Positions 26,082 to 35,029 of a stretch of 64,000 nt of DNA are shown here, one piece after another. Source of the stretch: CAZOZZ01 sp965247425. Its GTDB lineage: Bacteria > Acidobacteriota > Terriglobia > 20CM-2-55-15. The position numbers and the translations under genes are program-made. The notes under the pieces are model-generated. The model did no database searches, was not told the origin of the DNA, and worked only from the letters and a program-made list of their open reading frames with translations. The DNA is taken from assembly GCA_965247425.1 (NCBI GenBank), contig OZ252023.1:2480001-2544000 (forward strand), read 5' to 3'. Numbering within the stretch: position 1 is the stretch's first letter; the number at the start of each line of letters is the position of its first letter.

Positions 26082-28079
26082 TTGGGGTTGATCTTGTTTG
26101 ATGAAGGCACAAAAGATCCCGCACCGGGAGTTCCCTCCCTCACGCCAGGTGAACCGGCGGCCTCGGAAGCGGCGAAATCGGCCGCCGGGTTCGATATTGA
26201 TCTTAGCGATCCAGGCTTGTTGGCTGATTTCGCGACCGAGTGTCGTGAACACATCGAACACGCGGAGGCGGCTCTACTGGCGCTGGAAACGAACGAAGAC
26301 GACGTTCAGTCGGTTGACGCAGTCTTTCGCGCTTTACACAGTCTCAAGGGCACGTCCGGGTCCCTGGGGCTCGACGACATGTCCAGATTGGCCCATACTT
26401 GCGAGTCGTTCTTGAACCCGGTCCGGGAGCACGAAATACAATTGACAGGCGGCTACGCTGATGTGGCCCTACGGTCAGTGGACATGCTCAAGCGGCTCAC
26501 CCAATCCCTCGAGAACGCGTTGGGTGGCGACGCCATGGTCAAGCCCAACGGCTACGATGCCTTGATGCGCCGACTCACTGATCCTGAAGCTGCGGGGGGG
26601 GCCAGCTTCTCCGACGATCACGACGAACTGCCCGACGCTGCGGGAATTTCCTACTTATCCGACGGTCGCGACGAACTGCCCCGGCTCGGCGATATCCTGG
26701 TCCATCAGGCCAAGATTGACCGCGAGGAGCTCGAAGCGGTTATTGCAAACCAGGGTGACGAGCCGGTCGGGTTGGCCCTCATCAGGTCACAGACGGCATC
26801 CGTTACGGACGTCGCTAAAGCGTTGCGCACGCAGCGGCGAATGTCACAGCGGGAAACGCCTGGAGCCAAGCGTGTCGTAGAATCGTCGGTTCGGGTTCGC
26901 ACGGACTATTTGGACCGGCTCGTGGACATGATCGGCGAGATGGTAATCGCCCATTCGATGCTTTCCCAAGACCCGACAGTCGTTCTTGGCGGTCGCCATG
27001 ATCTTGCGAAGAAGGTCTCTCACGCGGGCAAAGTAGTTCGCGAGTTGCAGGATCTGAGCATGTCGATGCGAATGGTTCCGATCAATGCCGCCTTCGGGAA
27101 AACAAAGAGATTAGTACGGGATCTCGCTCGCAAGAGCTCCAAAATGGTCCATCTCGTTACAGAGGGTGAAGACACCGAAATCGATCGAAGAATGGTCGAC
27201 GGCCTCAACGATCCTCTCGTGCACCTGATTCGAAATGCGGTCGACCATGGCATCGAGCCGCCTGAGGAACGGGAGCGGCTCGGCAAACCCCGAGTGGCGA
27301 CCGTGAGGGTGGCCGCGCACCATTCGGGCGGCAATGTGGTGATCGAGATTCAGGATGACGGCAGGGGGCTGGACCGCGACAGGATCATCGAGAAAGCGTT
27401 GTCGAAGAGGTTGATCGAATCCGACGAAGGCATGTCCGACCACGAAGTGTCCAACCTGATATTCGAACCCGGTTTTTCGACGGCTAAAAAGCTGACCGAC
27501 ATATCGGGTCGGGGTGTTGGGCTGGATGTGGTCAAGAAAAGCATCGAGGCCCTGAGGGGCCGCGTTGATGTTTCGTCACAGCCAAACGAAGGCTGCACAT
27601 TTACGATGAACCTGCCGTTGACCCTGGCCATTATTGACGGAATGCTGGTGAAGGTTGGCGATCATCGCTATATCGTTCCGACCGTCAGTATCCGTCTAAG
27701 TTTGCGGCCGACGCCCGATGTCCTACCGACCATCGCCGGGCGCGGAGAAATCGTGATGCTCCGCGGGAAGCCGATTCCAATGATCCGACTCCACCGCATC
27801 TTCAACATTCAGAGGGCTGTCGAAGACCCAACCGAAGGGCTCGTGGTTGTCGTCGATGAGGGCGAAACGAAATACGCACTCCTCGTAGACGAGCTGCTGG
27901 GACAGCGGCAAGTGGTCGCAAAATCTCTGGGCGACGGGATCGGCAAAGTCCGTGGAATCTCTGGTGGGGCCATTCTCGGCGATGGCCGGGTTGGACTGAT
28001 CCTGGACCCAGCCCAGATCTCTGATCTGGCCAGGGATGTGTCCTGCGGCATCGATCATTCGGTTGCGGTCCTCCATTGA
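26082..28079 (+). CDS. cheA: Chemotaxis-type histidine kinase CheA
   Basis: About 665 residues. The HPt domain carries the phospho-His in FRALHSLKGTSGSLGL (~His86). Instead of a P2 domain there is a short module, LGDILVHQAKIDREELEAVI...LALIRSQ, of a type seen in several non-enteric CheAs. P3 (VRVRTDYLDRLVDMIGEMVI), P4 ATPase (LIRNAVDHGIE, DDGRGLD, GRGVGLDVVKK) and P5 CheW-like domains follow. There is no ATG: TTG 26082 or 26094 are candidates, the latter preceded by GGGG. The kinase heads an operon with cheW, mcp, cheR, cheD, cheY and cheX. Confidence 0.95.
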   Translation: MGLILFDEGTKDPAPGVPSLTPGEPAASEAAKSAAGFDIDLSDPGLLADFATECREHIEHAEAALLALETNEDDVQSVDAVFRALHSLKGTSGSLGLDDMSRLAHTCESFLNPVREHEIQLTGGYADVALRSVDMLKRLTQSLENALGGDAMVKPNGYDALMRRLTDPEAAGGASFSDDHDELPDAAGISYLSDGRDELPRLGDILVHQAKIDREELEAVIANQGDEPVGLALIRSQTASVTDVAKALRTQRRMSQRETPGAKRVVESSVRVRTDYLDRLVDMIGEMVIAHSMLSQDPTVVLGGRHDLAKKVSHAGKVVRELQDLSMSMRMVPINAAFGKTKRLVRDLARKSSKMVHLVTEGEDTEIDRRMVDGLNDPLVHLIRNAVDHGIEPPEERERLGKPRVATVRVAAHHSGGNVVIEIQDDGRGLDRDRIIEKALSKRLIESDEGMSDHEVSNLIFEPGFSTAKKLTDISGRGVGLDVVKKSIEALRGRVDVSSQPNEGCTFTMNLPLTLAIIDGMLVKVGDHRYIVPTVSIRLSLRPTPDVLPTIAGRGEIVMLRGKPIPMIRLHRIFNIQRAVEDPTEGLVVVVDEGETKYALLVDELLGQRQVVAKSLGDGIGKVRGISGGAILGDGRVGLILDPAQISDLARDVSCGIDHSVAVLH

Positions 28080-28141
28080 GGGCCGAAAGCAGCAGCGTAC
28101 GGTAAAACAACTCAAAAACAACGAACACCCGAAGCAAAACG

Positions 28142-28660
28142 ATGGACAAACAAACTGCTGAACGAACGGCCGGGGAAACCCTGGTGAGCCCGTCAAAGCC
28201 GAGACAAGCCGGAGGAAAGTTCCTCAACTTCTTCCTCGACCAGGAAGAGTACGGCATTGAGATCCTCAAAGTACGCGAGATCATCGGAACGATGGTGATC
28301 ACCCCGGTTCCAGGAACGCCGGTTTTTATGCGCGGCGTCATCAACCTTCGCGGAACGATCATACCCGTGGTGGATCTGAGGGTGAAATTCGATATGGGGT
28401 CGGGTCACATCGAAGCCAGCTGCATCATCGTGGTCGAGGCCCGAGGCGTCCAGATGGGCATCGTCGTCGACAGGGTATCGGAAGTTCTCGAAATCAACAG
28501 GAAAGACATCGAGGACGCACCCGCGTTTGGCCCAGATGTGGATACGGACTACATACTTGGCATAGGAAAATCCAACGACGGAATCAAACTCCTGCTGGAC
28601 ATCGACAAAGTCCTGTCGTCCGGCGAGATAATCGATATCCGGAAATCAACAACTCGATAG
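28142..28660 (+). CDS. cheW: Chemotaxis coupling protein CheW
   Basis: A 172-residue protein with a ~25-residue polar extension, then the CheW fold: FLDQEEYGIEILKVREII, MRGVINLRGTIIPVVDLR, MGIVVDRVSEVLEI and a C-terminal LLLDIDKVLS. It links the CheA P5 domain to the receptor. It lies 62 bases after cheA and 36 before the receptor gene, so the three form a signalling core unit. Confidence 0.95.
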   Translation: MDKQTAERTAGETLVSPSKPRQAGGKFLNFFLDQEEYGIEILKVREIIGTMVITPVPGTPVFMRGVINLRGTIIPVVDLRVKFDMGSGHIEASCIIVVEARGVQMGIVVDRVSEVLEINRKDIEDAPAFGPDVDTDYILGIGKSNDGIKLLLDIDKVLSSGEIIDIRKSTTR

Positions 28661-28696
28661 TGATCCAGTGAAGATGTCTTCAACAGGAGGAAGACG

Positions 28697-30631
28697 ATGC
28701 TCCAACGATTTCAAGATCTGCCGATTAAATGGAAGCTTATCGTAACGATATCGCTGCTTGTCGGTACGATTGCCGTTTTTGTCTCGCTCTATTTTCCGGC
28801 CCAGCAAGAGCGCATTGCCGTTCGTGGGCTGGAAAGCAAGGCCGTCAACGTGGCCCAGATGATGGCTTATATCTCCAGTACCGCAGTGGAGTTCGCCGAC
28901 GTTGCTTCGATCCAGAAGTTGTTTGGCGCTGTCGAGAATGATGCGGATTTCATCTATGCCAAGATTCTACTGGCCAACGGATCCATACTGGCCTCGCACG
29001 AACCCAAAGGTCGCGCGGGACCCGCGCTCGGCGGGGTTCCCGAGCGCACTACGGTTTTCTTCGAAGACGGAATCCTGAACGTTACCAGCCCGATTGTCTC
29101 CCTGGACAAGCGTGTCATCGGGACGATGCAAATCGGTTTGTCGCTGGACGAGATCGAAAGCGAAGTGGCCCAGAGCGTTTGGGCCACACGCCTGGTGGGT
29201 CTCGGTATCTTGGCTCTGGGTCTGCTCGTCAGCCTGGGCCTCGGTCATGTCATCCGGAAACTTCTCTGGCAGGTGACCGAGGTAGCTCAGTCGGTCGCCA
29301 GAGGGAATCTGACCTGCGAAGTCAGTGTCCGCTCCCGCGATGAGATCGGCACTCTGGCGGGTTCCTTCGTCCGCACCATCGACACACTGCGGGACGTGTT
29401 GGTTGAGAACGCGAGTCTGACAAAGGCTGCTCAAGCCGGGAGGCTGACCGAGCGCGGGAACGCTGACAAGTTCGAGGGAGCCTTTCGCGAACTGATCGAA
29501 GGCATGAACCACACGATGGACGCCGTCGCTGCCCCGATCACTGAAGCAGCCGAAGTCCTCCAAAGTGTAGCGGCCCATAAGCTGACTGCTCGTATGAAGG
29601 GAGAATACAAGGGCGAATTTGCCCAAATCAAGGACGGATTGAACTCCGCGGTTGTCAATCTCGACGATGCGCTCGGACAAGTGACCGTGTTGGCGCAACA
29701 GGTGAGCGGAGCTTCCGCCGACATCAGCAGTGGCGCTCAGTCCCTGTCCGGGCGCGCTACCGATCAGGCCGCTTCATTGCAGGAAGTTTCGGGCAGTTTG
29801 CATCAATTGGCGGCAATGACGGATCAGAACGCCGCTAGCGCGAAGGAAGCCAAGGAGATGTCCGAGACCACACGCCAAAGCACCGAACTAGGCGTGGAGA
29901 ACATGAAGCGCCTCTCATCGGCCATCGACCTGATCAAGGGTTCCGCGGACGCGACAGCGAAAATCGTCAAGACAATCGATGAAATTGCATTCCAGACGAA
30001 TCTGCTTGCTTTGAACGCCGCGGTCGAAGCCGCCCGGGCTGGTGACGCCGGCAAAGGCTTTGCGGTAGTGGCCGAAGAGGTTCGAAACCTTGCGATGCGA
30101 AGCGCCGAGGCCGCCAAGAACACCGCTACCCTGATCGACCAATCGGTGGGGAACTCTGAAGGTGGGGTCGCCATCAACAAGGAGGTCCTGACGAACCTCG
30201 TGAAGATCAACGATCTGACAAAGAGGGCCAGTGAGATGATGGCGCAGATCGCCGCGGCTTCCGACCAGCAGAGCTCGGGAATCGAACAGATCAATTCGGC
30301 GGTCGACAACATGAATCACACGACGCAGCAGGTGGCGGCCAACGCGGAAGAATCGGCGAGTGCGGCGGAAGAACTTTCAGCGCAAGCGGAAGAAATGAGG
30401 AATATGGTGTCCGCCTTCCAGCTGACCAGGAAGAGCGCCCAAACGAGGCCTCATAGGTCGAACGTCCGGTCAATCAAGAAATCCCCTAGCAGCTTGACAG
30501 CGCTAAATAGAGTTTCGACAGTTGCGGAGACGGGCGAGGGGAACGGTAATTCTTTATCTTTGAGTCGGACCGGGGAATTGGTTCCCTTCGACGAGTCCGA
30601 CGACGATCTGGAGATTCTACAGAAGTTCTAA
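28697..30631 (+). CDS. Methyl-accepting chemotaxis protein
   Basis: A 644-residue transducer. One helix at ~15-33, a ~140-residue periplasmic domain (single-Cache-like size), a second helix at ~175-195, then HAMP (VTEVAQSVARGNLTCEV) and a second HAMP-like stretch, and the signalling coiled coil. The hairpin tip matches the conserved pattern: DEIAFQTNLLALNAAVEAAR, GFAVVAEEVRNLAMRSAEAA. The last ~70 residues are a low-complexity linker ending DDDLEILQKF, not a CheR-docking pentapeptide of the NWETF type. AGGAGGAAG before ATG 28697 is a strong ribosome site. The ligand is unknown. Confidence 0.95.
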   Translation: MLQRFQDLPIKWKLIVTISLLVGTIAVFVSLYFPAQQERIAVRGLESKAVNVAQMMAYISSTAVEFADVASIQKLFGAVENDADFIYAKILLANGSILASHEPKGRAGPALGGVPERTTVFFEDGILNVTSPIVSLDKRVIGTMQIGLSLDEIESEVAQSVWATRLVGLGILALGLLVSLGLGHVIRKLLWQVTEVAQSVARGNLTCEVSVRSRDEIGTLAGSFVRTIDTLRDVLVENASLTKAAQAGRLTERGNADKFEGAFRELIEGMNHTMDAVAAPITEAAEVLQSVAAHKLTARMKGEYKGEFAQIKDGLNSAVVNLDDALGQVTVLAQQVSGASADISSGAQSLSGRATDQAASLQEVSGSLHQLAAMTDQNAASAKEAKEMSETTRQSTELGVENMKRLSSAIDLIKGSADATAKIVKTIDEIAFQTNLLALNAAVEAARAGDAGKGFAVVAEEVRNLAMRSAEAAKNTATLIDQSVGNSEGGVAINKEVLTNLVKINDLTKRASEMMAQIAAASDQQSSGIEQINSAVDNMNHTTQQVAANAEESASAAEELSAQAEEMRNMVSAFQLTRKSAQTRPHRSNVRSIKKSPSSLTALNRVSTVAETGEGNGNSLSLSRTGELVPFDESDDDLEILQKF

Positions 30632-30755
30632 CCCGGATTTCTTCACCGGGTGAAAAGGCGGCTAAGTCGTCCGCCCGTGAGAAGCCAGAGAAGTCCAGCA
30701 TCGGCGGGTGCTTCATCTGGTGACTGTTGATTGCGCCCCCGGGAACGGAGATCGA

Positions 30756-31574
30756 ATGTCGGCAACACTGGACCAGCCGCAGTTTTCAAGAATCCAGCGG
30801 ATCGTGTATCAGCGGGGCGGGATCAACTTGGAGTCGGGCAAGGAAGAGTTGGTCCAATCTCGACTGTCCAGACGCCTGGAGTCGGTGGGACTCGACAGCT
30901 ACGAGCAGTATGTAAAGTACGTCACCGACGACTCGTCCGGCAAGGAACTGGCCGCGATGATAGAAGCTCTGACCACAAACAAAACGGGGTTTTTTCGCGA
31001 AATCAAGCACTTTCAATACCTCCAGAAGATATCAACGAACCTGCTAAAGAAAGGGCGCCGGGTGCAAATCTGGAGCGCCGGGTGTTCCTCGGGCGAGGAA
31101 CCCTTCTCGGTTGCAATGCTGCTGCTCGATCAGGTGCCGGACCTGGACCGGCGGGACGTGCAGATCCTGGCTACGGACATCTCCTCGAGAATGCTGGCAA
31201 AGGCACGCGAGGGGGTTTATACGCAACAAGCGTTGAGCGGTGTTCCGCCAATGCTCTTGCGAAAGTACTTTACCCGTGTTCACTCCGCGCCATCGCGGGT
31301 GGCGTATCGGATCAACGACGACGTGAGATCGATCGTCAGGTTTGCTCGCTTGAACCTGACGGGGGCCTGGCCGATGAAGGGTCCCTTCAGCCTGATCCTC
31401 TGCCGTAACGTCATGATCTACTTCGACGAACCCACCGCCGGCCGGTTGACTCACCGGTTGTGGGAGCTGTTGGCGCCGGGCGGGCATCTTTTTACAGGTC
31501 ATGCGGAGCAGATCAGCAATATGCCTGAAAATCTTCCCCGCGTGCAGCCGGCCGTTTACGTGAACGCATACTGA
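30756..31574 (+). CDS. cheR: Chemotaxis methyltransferase CheR
   Basis: A 272-residue SAM-dependent glutamate methyltransferase that modifies the receptor. ATG 30756 is chosen because ACGGAG stands 5 bases before it and the family N-terminus begins here. An all-helical N-domain (ALTTNKTGFFRE) precedes the catalytic domain with the SAM site WSAGCSSGEEPFSVAM, ILATDIS and LILCRNVMIYFDEPT. No CheB methylesterase is present in the window, so demethylation must come from elsewhere or CheD may partly replace it. Confidence 0.93.
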   Translation: MSATLDQPQFSRIQRIVYQRGGINLESGKEELVQSRLSRRLESVGLDSYEQYVKYVTDDSSGKELAAMIEALTTNKTGFFREIKHFQYLQKISTNLLKKGRRVQIWSAGCSSGEEPFSVAMLLLDQVPDLDRRDVQILATDISSRMLAKAREGVYTQQALSGVPPMLLRKYFTRVHSAPSRVAYRINDDVRSIVRFARLNLTGAWPMKGPFSLILCRNVMIYFDEPTAGRLTHRLWELLAPGGHLFTGHAEQISNMPENLPRVQPAVYVNAY

Positions 31575-31591
31575 CGAATTTCTGAGGACGA

Positions 31592-32077
31592 ATGGCGGTA
31601 CACATTGTAACCGTAGCCGACATGAAATTGTCCGCCGTCGAGGGTGACGTGCTCGTGACGCACGCGCTGGGAAGTTGCCTGGGCATCACGATACACGATC
31701 CCGTGGCCCATGTGGGGGGGCTGTTGCACGTCATGCTGCCGCTTTCCACGATCGACCCGAAAAAAGGGGAGAAGAACCCTTACATGTTCGTGGATACGGG
31801 AGTACCGAAGCTGTTTCACGAATGCTACAAGGCCGGGGCGAGAAAAGAGAGGCTCCACGTAAAAGTTGCCGGGGGAGCCTGCACACGCAGCGAAGAGGAA
31901 GATGACTACTTTCAGATCGGCAAGAGAAATTTCATCATGCTCAAGAAACTTTTTTGGAAGAATGGTGTGGTGTTGAGAGCCCACGACGTTGGCGGCAGGG
32001 AGTCGAGAACGTTGTCTCTGGACATCGGAAGTGGGGAAGTCGCGGTGAAAATCAGTGGCAAGTCAACTACGCTGTAG
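31592..32077 (+). CDS. cheD: Chemoreceptor glutamine deamidase CheD
   Basis: A 161-residue protein. The catalytic Cys lies in ALGSCLGITI and His in GGLLHVMLP, as in CheD of Thermotoga and Bacillus. The central TGVPKLFHECYKAGARKERL and VAGGACT are also typical. It deamidates receptor glutamines and in known systems binds CheC; here two CheX-like proteins are encoded close by, one just downstream. It starts 17 bases after cheR. Confidence 0.92.
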   Translation: MAVHIVTVADMKLSAVEGDVLVTHALGSCLGITIHDPVAHVGGLLHVMLPLSTIDPKKGEKNPYMFVDTGVPKLFHECYKAGARKERLHVKVAGGACTRSEEEDDYFQIGKRNFIMLKKLFWKNGVVLRAHDVGGRESRTLSLDIGSGEVAVKISGKSTTL

Positions 32078-32118
32078 ATCCCAATCAGGCGGCGGCTGGA
32101 AGGAAGGAGGTGGTCACA

Positions 32119-32550
32119 ATGGTGCTTGACGTTCTCGTTGTCGACGATAGTGCCGTCATGCGGGCGGTCATTATCAAGGCCATGCGGTTGGGCGGCCTGC
32201 CTTTGGGTGAGGTTCACGAGGCTGGTAACGGGCAAGAAGGACTTCAGCTGCTCGAGGAGCACCAGGTGGATCTTGCCCTGGTGGATCTGACCATGCCCGT
32301 CATGGGTGGAGAAGAGATGATCGAGAGGATTCGGCAGAATGCGGAAATAGTGGATTTCCCACTCATTGTCATATCGAGCGAAGGTAGTGACAGTCGGGTA
32401 GAGCGGCTTCGGACAAAAGGGGTCCCCTTCCTCCAGAAGCCAATCGTACCCCGGGCTATGTGGGACATCATCGCAGACGTCACAGGAGTAGTGTCAGATG
32501 AGCAAGATGTTGGAGAAGGAACTCCGCAAGGCAGCGGCCCTGACTTTTGA
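32119..32550 (+). CDS. cheY: CheY-type response regulator
   Basis: A 143-residue receiver. ATG 32119 follows AAGGAGG (32104-32110) at 8 bases. Switch residues: VVDDSAVMR, phospho-Asp in LALVDLTMPVMGG, Ser in VISSEG, Lys in FLQKPI. The C-terminus extends ~18 residues past the domain because the frame overlaps the next gene by 53 bases. It is the presumed phosphate acceptor of the adjacent CheA. Confidence 0.92.
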   Translation: MVLDVLVVDDSAVMRAVIIKAMRLGGLPLGEVHEAGNGQEGLQLLEEHQVDLALVDLTMPVMGGEEMIERIRQNAEIVDFPLIVISSEGSDSRVERLRTKGVPFLQKPIVPRAMWDIIADVTGVVSDEQDVGEGTPQGSGPDF

Positions 32551-32983
32551 AGAACTTGGTTTCATCTGCCCCACGTTGAAACTGGACGAACAACAATCGG
32601 CCGCGACGCTGGAAGGGGTCGTCAGCGTGAAATTTGAGGGATCGTTCGACGGAAGGCTGGAATTGAAGCTTTACGGCAACCTACTTCCCACGGTCGTGGC
32701 CAACATGCTTGGTGAAGATGAAACTCAGCCCGAGTTCCGGCTGCACGATGCGTTGAAGGAGATCGCCAACGTCGTCTGTGGCAACTTGCTGCCGGCTGTC
32801 GCCGGCTCGGAGGCGGTCTTCGAGCTTGGCGTGCCCCAGCTGCTCGATACGACGGGCTGTTCCGGCAGGAACGAGTCGCCCGAGGCAGAAGTACGACTGG
32901 GGCTGGAGCACGGACGGGCCGATCTGTTGTTTTTTGCCGACGACAATTTGCGGTCTTTTGTCCCGAAGTATGACGAAGTGTGA
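32498..32983 (+). CDS. cheX: CheX-type CheY-P phosphatase
   Basis: A 161-residue protein with one CheX/CheC-like domain. The key E-x-x-N motif is in LKEIANVVCGNLLPAV, which in CheX/CheC/FliY positions the residues for CheY-P hydrolysis. AGGAG at 32484-32488 lies 9 bases before the ATG, inside cheY, so the genes are coupled. It is the last gene of the plus-strand operon and ends 18 bases from the convergent pair. Confidence 0.85.
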   Translation: MSKMLEKELRKAAALTFEELGFICPTLKLDEQQSAATLEGVVSVKFEGSFDGRLELKLYGNLLPTVVANMLGEDETQPEFRLHDALKEIANVVCGNLLPAVAGSEAVFELGVPQLLDTTGCSGRNESPEAEVRLGLEHGRADLLFFADDNLRSFVPKYDEV

Positions 32984-33001
32984 TCCGTGAGATTCGACGT
33001 T

Positions 33002-33997
33002 CTATCGATCAGCCGCCGAGCTGGCACGCAGAACGATCAGTCTTCCCGGCGGGCAAGGTGCGACATCCATCGCAAGATCGAGACGCCGTGGCTTCTCGGC
33101 CAGCAGGCGCTCCAGCCCGTCATGGGTGGCCGAACCCGATTCATAAAACTCCGTTAGCCGGAGGTGCGGCGCGAAGGTGGCGTTGAGCAATGATGCCGCG
33201 ATATTCATGATTTCGTGGACGTTTGCCCGCAGATCCGCGGTGATCTCCCCAGCCTTCAGATCTTCGAGGACGACTCCTCGCGGCTGACCCGACATCGCGC
33301 CTGAAGCCGCAAAAGCCAGTGGCAGGTCGATCATCATCGCCCCGGATGGCGAAGACTCGTTCTCGGCCTGGTAGAGACCGACGAAAAACGGCACGGTCTG
33401 TTTGCCCCGCAGCGTCGTTTGTTTCGCGACCTGTGTGTCCTTGAGCTTGCCCGCCGTGAGCGCCTCAAAGAGATCGATGATGTCGGCTAGCTCGGGAAAT
33501 GGGAGACTCCTGGCACTCACGCCCATCATCACTCTCAGCTGGACCAGGTTTCCACCGATCAACATGGGACGTGTCTCAGCCCGTGCCGTTCGCGGGCACT
33601 TCTCTGCCGGAGCCCCGACGGTCCACACGGGAAAGCCGACTTTCAACGCCGGATAGGATTCATTCAACTGTTTCTTGACGCCGCCCGCTATGATGTTCAT
33701 CATTTCACCAACGCCATCGGCGACATCCAGTTCTTCTCCATCAATATCCGCGTCTTCGCAACCGCCCATCAGGGCGTTCGCCAGCTTCGTACAGGTGTCC
33801 AGACCCGCCACGAGGCTCAACCGCATGGCCACCCGATCTGACCCGACAGCGATCGAAGCGCGTCCATAAGGTCCCGATGGCGAAACGTCAGGGGGATCGG
33901 ACTCCTCGGCGGGAGTCACATCCAGACCCATCGCCGTGGAACAGAGATCCTCAGTGGACTGCAACGCAGCCTGAAGGACACGTTCAATGGCACTCAT
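33002..33997 (-). CDS. Two-domain CheX-like protein
   Basis: A 331-residue protein. The N-terminal half (to ~170) contains VADGVGEMMNIIAGGVKKQL, the E-x-x-N motif of CheX/CheC phosphatases. The C-terminal half contains a second related pattern, LRANVHEIMNIAASLLNATF, again with E-x-x-N. A two-motif arrangement recalls CheC, but the length and domain split look more like a fusion of two CheX units. It overlaps the cheY start side by 4 bases and is read toward the main che operon. Confidence 0.82.
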   Translation of the reverse strand: MSAIERVLQAALQSTEDLCSTAMGLDVTPAEESDPPDVSPSGPYGRASIAVGSDRVAMRLSLVAGLDTCTKLANALMGGCEDADIDGEELDVADGVGEMMNIIAGGVKKQLNESYPALKVGFPVWTVGAPAEKCPRTARAETRPMLIGGNLVQLRVMMGVSARSLPFPELADIIDLFEALTAGKLKDTQVAKQTTLRGKQTVPFFVGLYQAENESSPSGAMMIDLPLAFAASGAMSGQPRGVVLEDLKAGEITADLRANVHEIMNIAASLLNATFAPHLRLTEFYESGSATHDGLERLLAEKPRRLDLAMDVAPCPPGRLIVLRASSAADR

Positions 33998-34389
33998 GTG
34001 ATCAACAGCGCCTCTTCGGTAAGTTTTAAAGCATTATCGCCGCCCAGTCGGGCCTCGAAGGACTCTACTGTAATGGGCTTGGTGATCACTCCCGCGACTC
34101 CCTCCCGGTAGGCGAGAGCGTGCATTTCCTCGGTCGCTTCCGAAGTGATCAACACGAACGGAATGTCCAAACCTCGCTCGCGGACACTCCTGATGAGCTC
34201 GATTCCGTCCATCCCGGGCATGTTCCAGTCGGTGAAAACCATATCGTGGGAGGACGCATCCATCCTTTCCAGCGCAGCCTCTCCGCTATCCGCTTGGTCG
34301 AATGTATGACCCTCGAAACCTGCTTGGCGCAGCGTGCGCATGATGATGGCGCGCATCACCTTGCTGTCGTCGACGATGAGAATATGCAT
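33994..34389 (-). CDS. CheY-type response regulator (second)
   Basis: A 131-residue receiver with IVDDSKVMRAI, phospho-Asp in MVFTDWNMPGMDG, Thr in VLITSEA and Lys in VITKPI. The DWNMPGMDG sequence is the classic CheY form, more so than in the cheY at 32119. It is transcribed with the two-domain CheX-like gene (4-base overlap) and opposes the main operon, so a CheY/phosphatase pair is duplicated across the convergence point. Confidence 0.92.
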   Translation of the reverse strand: MHILIVDDSKVMRAIIMRTLRQAGFEGHTFDQADSGEAALERMDASSHDMVFTDWNMPGMDGIELIRSVRERGLDIPFVLITSEATEEMHALAYREGVAGVITKPITVESFEARLGGDNALKLTEEALLIT

Positions 34390-35029
34390 GTGTCTAGTCC
34401 TGTCCAGTGTAAAAGGGTTTGACTCAGGAGATAAGATCGTCGCCGGCTCCAGCCGGTCGAATGTCTCATCCTCCGTGAAGTCCCGTCGGCCTTCGTCCTT
34501 GAGTCACTTGCAGCGGCCCACCACCGCGACGGGCGAACTGCCTACAACTAATGTCTCGGCTCGGGTGATCCGATACTTTAGCGTCTCGGGCAAATTCAAG
34601 ACATTACAAGACATATTAGTAAAGTTCGTGAACTCGACTCACCACCCCGACCAAAGGCCGAAGACGCATAAACCGCGCGGTCCAGGGTAGTTTGCATGAT
34701 CTGTCGGTCCTCTCGATTGATGTAAGAGGAGCAGATAGAAGAGCACTACGGTGATGGTGAAAAGGCGGGGACAAGTAAAACTAATGGGGTTCGACGTCCC
34801 GTAACTGGGGAACCTCGGGAAGGCGATCCTCGTCGGGCCCGGCTCGATTCTCGACGCCCACACGGCAAAACGAAAGGATCGCCAGCCAGGGCCTGTTGGA
34901 CGGGATTGTCCTTTACGAGAGCCTCGCCCGTCGACTAATGTTGTAGCGGGTTCCTCCTCGACGAAGTACGCAGTTGGTTTTCCGACCCCCCACTGCTGTA
35001 TGGCCACAACTTCTCTCTCGGGTTGAACA
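34390..35029. other. Intergenic stretch of 640 bases with no supported gene
   Basis: I see no gene, tRNA or repeat. A minus-strand open frame of ~120 codons (34639-35007) has a single hydrophobic run and otherwise shadow-like composition, so it is not called. The interval must contain the promoters of the divergent minus-strand cheY and of dapA. The dapA start lacks a strong ribosome site. Confidence 0.5.

Noticed and set aside
34639..35007. 122-codon minus frame between cheY and dapA
   Set aside because: Single hydrophobic run, no ribosome site, no conserved pattern; left as intergenic.
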